Positions 12,671-25,835 of a DNA stretch of 64,000 bases are shown here, piece by piece (positions within the stretch are counted from its first letter, which is position 1; each line of letters opens with the position of its first letter). Location of the stretch: NCBI GenBank assembly GCA_013397115.1, contig VWZW01006868.1, forward strand, positions 1 to 64,000, given 5' to 3'. The stretch is from Edolisoma coerulescens. Lineage: Eukaryota > Chordata > Aves > Passeriformes > Campephagidae. A model generated the notes under the pieces. That model had not been told where the DNA came from. It did no database searches and was given only the letters and a program-made list of their open reading frames with translations. Both the position numbers and the translations under genes were made by a program.

Positions 12671-14883
12671 TTTAAGAGCTGCCCAGTAAAGGCCCTCTAA
12701 TGTGATTTTCAGAGGCTTGTAACTCAATGAAACCTTAATGAATACCCTTGGATTGAAAGCAATATAAAACCCCTTAGATTCCAAGTACCAGTGCCAAAGT
12801 ATTGTTAAGGGTTTTTAGAGGGAGAATGTAAAACTGGCAAAACATATTTCTCTTTCTCCCCCTTTTCACTAATCCCTTTTTCTGAAATGATGTGATTTTT
12901 TTACAAGAAACTTCATTTGAAGTGATTAAAAGCCCAAGGAAAAGAAATAATACGCACATTTCCAGTGCAGAAGGTTAAGGTTAGCCTTTTTTATTTCTTT
13001 GTTGAGTCATTTTGTGTCTTTCTGACATATCAATTATATGTTATATCACTGTAGATAGTTTTATGTCAGGCCATCAACTTTCAGGTTGCAGAAAGCTTTT
13101 GCAGTCTTTAAGCTAGGTAGTATTTTGTGCTACATTTTTTATATCTTCTTGCTTCAGTGAGACTTTAAGCTAAGTAAGATTTTTTTGCTGGTTTAGAAGT
13201 ACTGCTAATAATAGTGTTTAAAATACTAAAAATGTCAGTGGCATTAAGTTGTGACACAGAATTTAAACCAGCCTTTATGGAAGATTATGTGTGTCATTTA
13301 AAAAATATATTCACAAGGTGCTCTCTAAAGTTGCCACTGCAGTTTTCAACATGGTTTGAGTACAGCTGAATGTTGTATCCTTGTATAGAAAATTATGGGC
13401 AGTGTAGAAGTGATGCAATGTGTGTTTGCTGTAGAGGAGGGCACTTTACAATTAAAATGGCTGAAATCCTGTTATATGTTATGTGTGCAAAAGTCTTCCA
13501 TAAAGTCCTTCCTAATCTGGATCCACCCAGCACAACAAAGGCAGAAGGTGTTATTTCAAGATGCTTATCCTCTGGCTCATCTAAGCTGTTCAATTCCTGT
13601 GCTTGTTGTTACCTTATAAAAGAGTGATACTGCAATAACCTTTAGAAATTTACCCCTTGGTTACAGAGCAAACATTGTATAAATTACAGTTCTTGACCCA
13701 GAGCTTACAGTTTCAGGTTTTATTAATATTCAATTTTTATTTCTTTTGTACGTGGAAAAAATCAACATCCAATTCCTATTTAATTCTTTAGGGTATGACA
13801 TTTTTGGTGAGAGCTTCAAGTGTGGAGGTTGAAGACTCAGCTGGTTTTTCTCTTCCATTTTCTCAGGTGTTCAAACTTGTTTCTCTACCACAGTTCAGTT
13901 TGTTTTAAACCAAAATTAATTAGCATTAATCAATCCAGAAAAATAATCCTAAGGCTACATTTGTAGATAGCATATTCATTTTGTTGGATATTTTCACTTT
14001 CATTCCTCTGATTTCTCATACCAACCTCAAGTGTTTTGTGTCTTTTCCTTTCAATACCCTCATTTATGACTCTTTCATCTGTAAAAACAATCAGTTCTGT
14101 CCTAATTAATTAGCTGACACATAGCTGATAATAGAGTGCTGTTTCAGTGTAGTGATTTTTGAGGTATTCAGAAGAAACAGAAGACTGTGTCTCCCATAAA
14201 ATTGCTTTGTGCTTTTTGTATATCCAAGCATTAGAGTTCCTTATCTCAAAACATCACATTTCAAATCTTGAGTTGACTTTGTCTGTACTTTTGCCAGCCA
14301 AATAACTAAGATAACTGAATTTGGGTTGCACATCAGTTGTCATAGCTACCTGCAATAGATCCCTGAATCTGCCTAGGTTTACCTTTAATAAGAAAGGGGT
14401 TACATTTTTCTCATAAAGCCTCCATAACTTTATTCAGCTGTGAATGACCTGTGAAATACTGTCAGACTGGTATGGTCTGTTGCAGAACTCATATGAGCTT
14501 CCTCTTTTAAAAAGTCAGGGTCTAATCCTTTTTTCTTCACCAGTGAACAGGAGGTCAGCTCCCATCAAATAAAGTTTCAGAAAGACAGAGGCAAATCCAA
14601 TTTTATGATCATCACTTTTCTGTCTCAACACTGTGCCCCCACAGCATTAGACTGTGCTCAGTATTTCCCACAGCTGACGGGATAAGCCTGCAATCTTTAA
14701 CAGTGCCAGGTCATGCTGATTATTTCAGATTTGCCAATGACACTCTATATAATTTCTTTCAAATGATTTTAACGATCTTGTGCATGAATTTGTGTGTTTT
14801 CTGGTGAATGACCATTTATGGATCAGAACTACATTCATAAAATTTGGTTGAATTATTATGACATTGTGTTGATTTGGTGTAAG

Positions 14884-14956
14884 TTTTAGTTTTACTGTAG
14901 TTTTTGCTTTTAATTTTACTGCAGTTTTTACTTTTAGTTTACTGTAGTTCTGATAG
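14884..14956. repeat. Short minisatellite, ~24-bp unit x 3
   Basis: Three imperfect tandem units of about 24 nt share the core TTTTACTGTAGTTTTT. The units start near 14889, 14914 and 14936, and the third is shorter and diverged. Read on the minus strand, the repeat gives an artefactual Lys-rich open frame. Confidence 0.65.
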
Positions 14957-17900
14957 TTACATAGTCCAAAGGGCTGTCCCATTCCCTAGAAAAGGGGGCT
15001 GAAAAAACAACCTCCATCTCATGTAAGTTTGTGTTAATAAGTATTTATCGTTATATAGGCCAAGGCCCCTGAATCAGAGAACAGTGCCTTTGTGATGTGA
15101 GCTACACTACAGTGCTGGACACAAACTATGATCTTGTATTATTCAGCGTGTTCATTGAACCCATGGTGACCACTGATGTAAAATCTGTTCCTGTTGGTCA
15201 GTGAACTGCTGCAGAAAACAAATCACAGACCCTTTACCATAACATTTACGTGCTGTTGGTGGTGTTCAGTGGTAACACTGAAATGAGAGGTACCACTGCA
15301 GACTTTACACTGCTATGTTGGAACTCAAGCCCCCATGGGCTGTTGGCTTTGTCTGCTCTGCCATCCCTCCCAACTGGACTGACTGCTCTCCCTGCTGAGC
15401 CTGCTCAGCTCAGATATCCTCGGGTGACCCAGGAGCAACATTGGTGCCTTTTTCTGCCAGAAAAATACAACACCTTTATTGTAGAATTTATCAAAGGACA
15501 TCCTAGGAAAGATGTAAAAGTTGAAAGAATAAGAAGCCTGATTTGCTGTCTTTAGGAGGCTAATCGATTCTTAAATCTTTAGAGAGGAGATATCACTTGT
15601 TCCTGATCCTTCTAGCACTTTGGAGGGATAGTCCCAAAAAGATGTTGTACGCAAAGTAGATTTCTTTAGCTCTTATGTTATATTAATTACATGATCAGTG
15701 TATTCACACAGCAGAGCTACTGCTTAGAATATACTGTATTCTACTGTCTTGCTCATATTCAGATAGGCTCTAACTTGCCAGAGATTTTTAATTATTTTTT
15801 TTCTGAATGAGAATATAACTAACAGATGTTTGTTTTTGGCTCCATTTCTACATTCTTTGAAAGCTGGAGAATTAAATTGCTGACATTCAGACAACACTAA
15901 TTCACATATCCAGGGAGCCTAATTTGCCATCCCTGAGATTCTGATTCCTGGTGTTCCTGGGTTTAAAAACCATTTCAGTGACACAATATAAGAATAGGCT
16001 GGGGAGTTTCAATAGTATGCTCCTGCTAAACATAATCACATTTTATAAACATCTGTGTCATTACTGGTGTGATTCATCTCTAAGCTGTATACAGCTGTGT
16101 TTGCAGTTTCAATTAACAGTCCTCTAATTTCATATCCATCTCATGTTGCTAATTTAGTTAATTTATTCATAATTAAGACTATTCTATTTTCTATGAAGGT
16201 TTGTTGAGCTTAGTGCATTATAAAAAATAAAAAAAAAACCCTAAGGCCGAGGCATTTTGATTCTTAAAACAGTCACATCAGAACAAAAATGTCATTGATG
16301 TACCTTAAGGGGAAGACAGGATATAAGGGACATTTTTTTCTTTTCTCAGTGTGGAGTGAGAAGCCTTTGGAAGGTATTGGCTTTGTGTTTGAAAGCAAAT
16401 GAAAGTACGAATGTCCTCTCTTCTCATATTTTTTGCCCTTCTTCCTTTTGCCCAAATCTAATGTAATTCTATGGTTTAAATTAATACAGTTGGTTTTAAC
16501 ATGTAAAAAAAATTATGCCTCTCAAAGGGTGTTACAAGAAGAGGTATGTGGAAGACATGAATTATCCTACTTCATGCATTTTTGTTCTCTAACATTTATA
16601 TTTTAGAGTACAATGTATTTAAAAGGACCTGTGTGATTAAGAATTGTGAGATAACTTTAAAAAATTAAGCTTGAGACACACTCAGGTGGGAGATAAGGAC
16701 TGTCTTAGTATTTATCAAAAAAAGTGTTTGCATTTTTAGAATTGTTTTTTTTTTTTTTTTGTATATGAGTACAGGAATATTGTGGGAAAAAATGGGTTAG
16801 AAATCCTAGAACAAATCTTCTCCGGCTGTCCACAGTCTAATGATGTTCTGCCAGTTTTCCAGGATTAGTTACAACTCTCCAGTACTTTGTAAATACAGAG
16901 ATACTGCCTTCTCCATTACCTTCACAAGCCCTACAGGGATACTTATTCTAGGAAGTGTCTACAATATTAAGGAGTTCTATGTATAAATGGCTCTTTAAAA
17001 AAAAAAATTAGAAAGTGAAAAAATGCCCTCATCTTTAGCATGAAGGGTATTTTGATTTTTGTGTGTTAATGATGAGGTGAGCAGAGTAGTGGAAGTTCAG
17101 TATCCCTTCCTGGAAAAGAAAACACAGGACAATCTTTCTCCTTCAAAAAAATAATTAGTTGTTTGAGATAAGTATTAGTCTGATTATTGCTATAATTTGA
17201 AGTAAACAGAGGGAAGTTGTACAGAAAACATTGAAATAGGGTGATCAATATGTCTCAAGCAGAGCTGCAGGTTTTTAATGACAGCTGCTGAATCCTTTAT
17301 AGCTGAAAATCACAGTTGTCTGCTGCATTTTCCTTTAATCTTCCCATGCCTACAATCTCCTTGATGCTCCTTTTAGTTTCTCTTATTGCTCTTTTTCTCC
17401 TTGAAGCTTCCTTTTTTCCTCTTCATATAAGCTTCTCCTTGTCTGTCATACCATCTACAGTCATATCACTGGTTATTAAGAAAAGGCTAGGAGGAAAATC
17501 GTTAAACAAATAAATAGAGAACACAGCTAAGAAATTTATAACCTGAAATGAGAAGAAATGAGAGGGATAGAGAGAGGAAAAGTGCAATGTAAGGTGAGGT
17601 AGACTTTTAGTCCTGGCAGTTGTATGAATCACCACCTTTTCTTTTCCCAAGAAATCTCTTAAGAGCAGAGTTAGTGAGAGATGCAGCCATGGTCTAAGCA
17701 GACCTCGAAAGCTCTTCAAAGCAGACAGTCTCATAATTTTATTTTCTTCTATTTGTCAAATGTTAATGCCAAAATGCAATATTCTGAAGACAGTAAAAGT
17801 TTGAACCATTCCAACCTTTTAGCTGCACACTCTGTGTATTTAGCAAATGGAATGACAGTTGCCTGCTGTACAAATTCCAGGCTGCCCCACCTTTTTTTGA

Positions 17901-20591
17901 TTAAAATGGTGATTAGGGTTAAAGGAGATTATAGCAATTTTCCAGGGTCCTGTTCCACTGCAAGCTCAGGGTGAGAGAGGGTGATTCAAGTGCCTGCAGA
18001 AAGACAGATTATCAGTGGTTGCTCAATTTCCTAGCTTCTATGGATTTTTACTCTCTTTGTTATTTGTGTACATTCTCCAGATTTTACTATGCAAGAAAGA
18101 AAACACATTCATTTTTGATACAAAAAAAAAAGTTAATGATTTTTTCCCTCTAAGGAGACATGTGTCTTCAAAAGGGAGCACATAGGCCTTTTAAATTATA
18201 TTTTATTAATTTCATACTCTGGAGGTTTGTTGCTTTTTCTTTTCCTGTTTCTTACTCTAAGTAAAATGATAAGGCAATTGTATCTTGTACTTCAGATGCT
18301 AAATTTAAACCCTGTGGAAGTCTGTAAACCTATGTGAATTTATATTTTAATGGGAGTTGCACTTGATTTTCTTATTTACCTAGAGAGACGCCTGTGCCGC
18401 AAGTTGGAAACAAATATTCATACCTTGAATCATATTCCTGCTTAAATTAAGTTTTTCAGGAAAAGGTTTGGGGGTTCAATTCTAAACCCTCAATTCCATG
18501 ATACTAGACATGGGATTCCCATCTGTGGTTTTTTCCAAAAGAGGATTTTGTGTGTGCCATATTACAAAAAATGTGGTCAGTTTTTATCTTCTGCACACTT
18601 TTGCTGGCAGAGATGAAAATAAATACCTGTCATGAAAATGTTGGCACTTTTTTATGTGTTCCAGCTTTGTGTCTTTAATACCAGGGGGTAATTTCACTTT
18701 TTGCATGCTCCCACAACTCCTGAGGGCCCTGCCTATGCAGGGGGAACGGGGCTATCAGGAGTGCTGTATCTCTGTGCTCACACTTGCTGCCAGATACAGA
18801 GTGAGCTGGTGAAATGACCAGCTCCCAATTTGGGTTCTGGCTGCCCCCATTGGTTTAGCCATCCTTTGTTTTGCTATAGCATATGCCTGGTTTAATAGAG
18901 AAACCAGTGAAATTTGCAATAAATATTAGTCTTCAACTGTACTTCACTTAATATTCTCCCAAAAAAAAAAAAACCTCTTCAAAGACTACTCTCTGATCTT
19001 AAGTAATGCAATCATACTCCTCCCAGCTATCTGAACATCTCTCCCTCTGGATCAGCCAACACCTAAAATGTTGATGTTAAATGTTTACTTGTTATATAAA
19101 ACAAGCGTGGTGATTTTGAGTCACTGTCACCTGGGAAATAGATCTGCATTTAATTGACCAACAAAACAAACCAGCCTGGGCCTGAGCAAGAAAAAAATCA
19201 GTCAGAAAGGAAGGGGGATCATTCAGGCCACCAGAAGATCAGAGATTTTCCAGTTATGAAAAGGCAATTTGTCCCTCTGAGAGGATGCCCACATCTGCTC
19301 CTGGATATAAGTGCAATGAGTGCTGTGTGCCTTGCCTGTGCTGGTCCTGCTACTTCAATGGAAGGCACATCTGAAGTCAGCAGGATTTATCTCCTTGGTT
19401 CCTGGTCATGTCAATCTGTTACCCTCCACTTCTGGAAAATCTTCAAAGGTTCTTGGCCCGTTGCACTACATGGAAAAGTCTGTGCAGATTCAAAAACCTA
19501 GATTTGTTTCTGAGGGCGTTTTATGTGCTGTCTTCCCACTCTGAGGACTGTATAAATCCCATTAAAGCAGCAGCCTCTCAAACTACTTCAGCAGGTTTTG
19601 GTTGAGGATTTTCTTTCTTTCTTTTTTGAGTATTCAGATGCATAGGTGAACTTCTAGAATTTTAATTATATCTGTATCTGATGAGCTGCAGAAATATAAA
19701 AGGAGTTCGGGTGAGATTTAATTTTAGATAGCAGCTTAATTAACTGTATTTGTAAAAACCAGTGTAGCTTTAATTAAATTTCTCTACATTAATTTTGTTA
19801 TTTAATTGAAAATTTGTTGGGATAGTCCTTACAATTTATAACTCTTCCTGTATGGGAATCTTAAATGAAAGATTATAACAATAATTAAAACCTAAACTGT
19901 ATTTAAATTTTTGCTAGATTTTTACTGGCTTTTTTCAAATAGCAGGAAGGGTTTTTTCTCCTAAATATTTATTCTGGTTCATGGATTTTTTAACAGGATT
20001 GGACGTCTGAAAACTCAACCTGTAAGTGGTGACTGAAGATGTATTTTTCTCTTCTCATGTGTGTTGGGGTTGGTTTGCTTTTATCCCATGTCAGCTGTCG
20101 TCCCTTTTTCAATGTCATATCAATGCTGGCTTGTGCTACTACAAAACTACCACCTGCAAGACTTCTCAGGTTTGGAGTGAGTTGTGATGCACAGGGAAAG
20201 TTGTCTGAGTTGTGGAACTGCAAGATTCTGTGCTGTCAGAGGTATAAGAAGTAGGCGAGCAGGTCCAGTAGTGGGAGCAGGAGCCAGAGACACTTTAATC
20301 CTTGTGTGGCCTTCCACAGGCACCTGCACATTTCCAGCACAGCCTGTGGCTGCTCTCCAGTTCCCCACTCTGCTGGGAGAGATAAAGAGAGGCTGGAACA
20401 CTGCACATCCTTAGAGGAGGGAGTGCAGGTATTTAAATAAAACCTTGTACTGTGCGTCTTCTCTCATGAGATGAAAGTCATGAGAAATGGTTAACCATTT
20501 CTTTTCACAGTAAGGCTGCATTGACCTGAAACAGAAATATGTATGTTCTAATAAACCTTACATAAAAATTAGAAGTAATTTCAACTTGTGT

Positions 20592-20621
20592 TGAAAGATG
20601 GCCAAGGATTGCCATCTTTCA
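20592..20621. repeat. Perfect inverted repeat, 11-bp arms
   Basis: TGAAAGATGGC at 20592-20602 and GCCATCTTTCA at 20611-20621 are exact reverse complements around an 8-nt loop. It could fold as a small hairpin. There is no other support for function. Confidence 0.7.
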
Positions 20622-21507
20622 GTGACAGCACCCTGAATTTCAAATAGTATCTGCTTTCCTCTGCTTGAAATTGTTTCCACTGCCCTACATTTCCCTTAAA
20701 ATTCAAAAATTGATTTCATTGATACTTTGCCAAAGAGACTCTTCCTTCCCAACACCTATTGCATGCATCAGTTGCATAAATGGTAACTTCATGTCCTTTT
20801 AGCACAGCTGGATATTTTAATTGATTTTTCTCATCTGATTCATTAGAGTTCCTTCATATTTTTGTTTGTAGTGCACTGTCTCTAATCTGTACAACAAAAC
20901 AGAAGAGGATTTCATGTCCTTCCTGCATCATATCTGTCAAGTTATATATTTGAGACAGAGCATACAATCCTATTTGCTTGCCTTCCTTGAAATACCTTTC
21001 TTTCTCAGTTTATTTCATACTGCCTTGTTGTGGTACAAAAAGTTGCTTGAAGTGAAGTTTGATTTCTATGTATTCATTAATTGTCCAGTGAAATGAGCAG
21101 TCAGAGTGTAAATTTCCATTAAGATGTAGTGTAATACCTAAGTCAGGAACAGGATGTTAGGCTTATGAATTCATGAGCCATTTTTCCCAGCGGTAGGAAT
21201 TGCTTCTAAATGAACCAAAATAACTTGTTCACAAAAGTCTGAAATAATGAACAACATCATTATGATCTCAACCTACTTGGCCAAATTTTAAGATGGGTGG
21301 TGGTGCTTCTGGGACAGTTGCTGTAGTTTCAGTGTCTTTGATAGCTGATGTAATGTCTGCAGACTGTTAGAGCCATAAAATTACAAATCCAGAAACTGGT
21401 GATGATTATTCTCCGTCCTAAAGTTGTATGCACTTATTTTAAAGGCTGTTTGCTGTAACAAAGAGTTCACATTCTAATATTTTGTATTGCCTGGTTGCTA
21501 AAGAACA

Positions 21508-21537
21508 TGTGTGTGTATATATATATATATATATATA
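21508..21537. repeat. (TG)n(TA)n microsatellite
   Basis: A TGTGTG run changes into an uninterrupted TATATA run of about 11 units. It is a simple dinucleotide repeat and probably varies in length between individuals. Confidence 0.85.
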
Positions 21538-23620
21538 AAAGAGTGTCTTCTACAGTCAGATTCCAGGGACTCCATTTCTTCTATACTGTTCCACGGAGAA
21601 GGTTTATCCTCACTAATTTCATAGTCATGCATTATTAATTATTCAAATAAAGTCCATTTTGCAGCTCTCTTGGCAGTGTTTTGCTTATGGCCTCCATGGC
21701 CAGGTACATTTCAGCCACAGCACCAGCTCTTGAGCACAGAAGGAGATGCCGAGTTTAACATTTGTTAAACTTAAATGCCAACACACTGTCAAACCTCAGG
21801 AAGGTCAGGATTCAAAAGAGGCACCAAGTCCACAGCTTATTCTATAGCTTTGAAGCACAGCTGAAGTCAAAGTACTTTGCCTTTCTGCCAAGTATGAAGA
21901 AGATAATCAGTTACAATTTATTGTGATGTGTATTTTGCTTAGCCTTTAAAATAGTAAATAATATTCAAGTCTGACTACTCAGTAATGAGCTTTGGGTTTA
22001 CAAATTTGTACAGTCTCATGACAGTTCATAGTGTGGGAAATAAAACTTTTAGAACATGACTTCCACTGTTCCTAATATTCGCTAGTTAATGTAAGCTGGT
22101 AACAAAAGGAAACCTGTAAATGGCTCATTCAGTCTGCATTTATGATATAAATGGTAGAATTCCTAAAGACTATGACAAGAACATTTTGAATATAAATACT
22201 TTAACATACTAAAATACGAATCTGTTAGGGAAGAAATGTTAGCTGCCAGTATAGGAGTTGGTGAATGGTTTCCCAATTAATAAGAAAATCCCACTTCTGT
22301 TGTTAAACAATTTCAAGAGCTCATAAAAGTGACAGAAAACTGGCAGGCAAAATGGTTTTGGTGATGTAGGAGTCGAGATTAGTAATGCATTTTCTCAAGG
22401 GAACAATGTTTGAACAAGTCCAAGGTTTCACTTAAAATTTGTAAGACTAAGGGAAAAAAGGGCTATACTAAAATTACATCTTTTGTCAGCCTAACTTACC
22501 TTTGAAGGCACTCCTCACATTTCCAGTGTTATTGATTCTGTTTTGAACCATAAGGCAGTCACAAATGAATGATTATAACTCTGGATATACCTCACTTCTC
22601 TAACTTCTGTAACTTCTGTAACTTACTGGATGTGGTCATGACTGTACTGTAAAAGTGCATAGTCAATGATACTGAACCTGTGCTGGACCAGAGACAGGAA
22701 AAAGTGCAGGTCCTGGAGTGAATTAGTTCTCTAGAAGGGAATTTGTGCCTCCTTAACTCAGCATATTTAACCTTATGCAATTAGATATGAAAAACAAACA
22801 CAAAAAAAACCCCTGCCTGTTTTAAAAGTGTGGTGTTCCATCCATTATATTCCAGAAGTCCTCCAGAGGTCTTCAGGCAGCTCAGATTTTTGCTAATTAG
22901 AATATGGCTTGACTAGAGTGATGTGGAATTTCTGCTGGTCTTATTGAAGGAAGCTAAACTTTAATTCTGTACTTCTTAGATATTATTCTGTTCTTAAGCA
23001 GACCATAATTTTTTGTAAAGTTTTCTAAGTATAGTCAGGATTTAAGTACTGGGATGATTTTGGAAGGAAAGAGGCTGTTGTACATGTATACTCCTTCCCA
23101 TATGTTTACACACACATATCAAAACAGATTTTCTGACAACAAGGGGAACAAAAATATGTTTGAGAGTTGACAAGCAGGTATATAATTTATTCCTGCAGTA
23201 CTGGGCTATCACAACAGACACACAGATGGTTGTCTGGGGAAAAAAGCCCTGTGAAATGAATTTAAATCCAACAAGTACCTCTGTATAGGCTTTGAAGCAT
23301 TCACTAGTTTCATGGAAAGTATTTCAGATTAACAAAAAAACCCCACAAAACAAAACAAAACAAAGACAAGTTGTCATGATTTTTATTTTGAATCAATACA
23401 GAAACCAGGCCAATTTACACTGTTTCTGTTTGAAAAGAAAAGTGAACTGGAGAGGGCAGAAAAGTAAATTTTTAAGAAGCCTGACCTGTAAATTGCTGTC
23501 ATAACAGAGATTCTAATAACTTTTTTTCATCTTTTCTTTTGGCCACACTTTTTAAAGAATATGGGGAGCAATCTTGCTATGAGGCAGTGCAGGCAGTGCA
23601 ATTTTGGAATCTGGAGGGTA

Positions 23621-23768
23621 CAGAATCATAGAATGGTTTGAGTTGGAGGAGTCCTTTGAATATCATCTCCTCCAGACCCCCTGCAGGGAGCAGGGACATC
23701 TTCCACTAGATCTAGCTGCTCAGAGCCCTGACCAGCCTGACCTTGAATGTTTCCAGGGATGGGGGGAT
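23621..23768 (-). repeat. CR1 LINE 3' end (antisense)
   Basis: The + strand starts with 'cagaatcatagaatggtttg', the reverse complement of the avian CR1 terminal motif. It continues through 'catctcctccagaccccctgc' and 'gaccagcctgaccttgaatg' to 'tttccagggatggggg'. These blocks are in the order expected of the CR1 3' region read backwards. The truncated 5' end of the element is near 23768. About 148 nt remain, moderately diverged. Confidence 0.85.
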
Positions 23769-25552
23769 GACTGCTAGGTAAGAAAGGAAGAAAACACAGA
23801 AAGCAGGACAAGAAAAAATAGGACTCTTAAACTCTGAAGAATGACTTAAAACATGCAGAATGTGATAGCATGAGGGAAACAACAGGAGCCCAAGCAGGAC
23901 CTAATAGGACATTGGCAGTGGTGAGGAGGAGGAGCAAAATGGGAGGTGAGGGAACTTCTTGTTGTTATTGAAAATGGAAGTCACAGCAGAAAGGACTTAC
24001 CTCTGTAAGTATTATATGCATTGCTTTGCAAATTTATCTTTCAAAAGAATCTGAACTAAAAAGAAATCAGTGCATTTTGTTCACATGAGCTTATAAAGTT
24101 GTATTTTTCCTTTACCAAATTCTGCACCCTTAAGATACATGTCCCTGCCAGTTGTTCTCTCATATGATGAACGTTAACAGTACAAGACCTGTATTCTTGG
24201 TTTCTCAGCTGTTGCTTTTTTTTTCCTTTTTCCTCCCTGATTGTCATGATTGTTTTCTCTTGTACGAGACAAATGCCAAATAATAAGACAGTGTAATGGT
24301 ATGGGCAGCTGAACTAGAAACACACTGATAGAGTGTATTTCCTTGGGGAAATGCCATGGAATGGTCTACGAGGACATGTATTTCAAAATCAAATGCAACC
24401 CCAGTTTTACTGTGGAAGTTTTTCTCTAAAATACTTGTAGGCTTGGAAAGTCAAGTTTTTTTTTTTCATTCTCACTGCACCCTGGTCAATTCACCAGCTC
24501 TTCTACTGGTTTCTCAAACCAGTTTTGGAAAGTTACTTTGGGATTTGTAGCTACCTTACAGCATCGTGTCTGCCACTGCTGGCAACTGTAGAGGATAAAA
24601 ATTACCCAGTCAAAAGCAATTACAGATCATCAGAGTGGAATCTGGCTTCTGCAGCCAGAAAGCAGTTACAGACACACAACTGCAGGCCAGCTTTGCTATT
24701 CCAGCAGTATGTAATCAAAGCACTTGTTTGCTCAGAGGAATCTTACTGTACAGTGGAGTTTCTGACCGAATAAAGACTGTCTAAATAACGCCTTCTGCCT
24801 TAGCTTTGGTTGGGTAAGAGTTTTGTGCTTTTTCCTGAGACTGTGAGGGAAGACTATGGAGGTTGTGCAAAGACTGTCAGGGTAGGAAAGACAAGACATA
24901 ACAGGATCAGCAGAGAGTGAGCTCTAATGATTGAAAGAGAAGGGAAAAGGAACTTCCTACAAAGATATTTTTTAAGAGACAAATTTAAATAGGAATAAGA
25001 GAATTAAAGTATGTAACTAAATTATATTAATAGGCAAAAAGAACATGTAAAATAATAAATGGACTCACCAAATTTGTATGCCCATGTATGTAACAGAAAC
25101 AAAGTTTCATCTACATAATACTAAAAGTAAGGACTGACATTGATTCAGAATGGACAGAGAATAGCTAACACACTAGGATGGAAAGGTTTCAGAGTTAAAT
25201 GGCTCAACATCCACAATTTTATTCCACGGGGTTTTCATTAAGTTAAAAAAGTAAATGTGAACACAAAAGCTCCCAGTCAAACCTTTGTATTTTCCATTTT
25301 TAAACTTCCGATTGTAAATTATTCCTTTCTAAATAAAGTTACACAAGACTCAGTGCAGTTTGAAATTTCTCTGCATGTCTCATTCAAATGTATAAATTCA
25401 TTGCAGTAAATAGTATATTGAACAAACATGATTTCATTTGCTTTTTACAGATGATTCGATTATTTTTATTTGACACAATTTGTCAAATAGCTTACATAAA
25501 TTTATTTCTGCCCTCAGATTTCTTTAGAAATCCTACCCATCCTGTTGTATTC

Positions 25553-25835
25553 CTGTAGGTTGACCCTGGCTAGATGCCGGTTGCCCCCCAAAGCTGCTCT
25601 GTCAGTCCCTCAGCAGGGGAAAGTGCAGTGGGTATTATAATGGCTCATGGGTAAAAATAAGGACAAGGAGAAATCAGTCACTTCATCTTCTGTCACTCCA
25701 GAAGCTGCCAGAAGTTTCCCCCATGTCTGACAGAGCCAACGCCAGCCAGCTCCAGGAGGGGCTTGCCACTGTCATACACTGGTGGTGTTGTCTTGGGTGG
25801 GTTTCTTACCTTCTATAACCCCTGAGAATAAATTT
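25553..25835. repeat. Retroviral LTR-like dispersed-repeat remnant
   Basis: The block starts 'gtaggttgaccctggct' and holds 'ggctcatgggt...ataaggacaaggagaaatca'. I recognise this arrangement from a dispersed LTR-type repeat of Neoaves. Further on, 'agagccaacgccagccagct' recalls another part of avian endogenous retroviral sequence, possibly in the opposite sense. It is more GC-rich than the surrounding intron. Edges, class and orientation are uncertain, and recognition is from memory. No protein-coding remnant is seen. Confidence 0.4.

Noticed and set aside
12228..12689. Longest open frame in the window (153 codons, + strand)
   Set aside because: It overlaps other open frames on both strands in GC-rich DNA, has no recognisable domain, and its first part is ordinary AT-rich intron. 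Reported only as a CpG-dense block.
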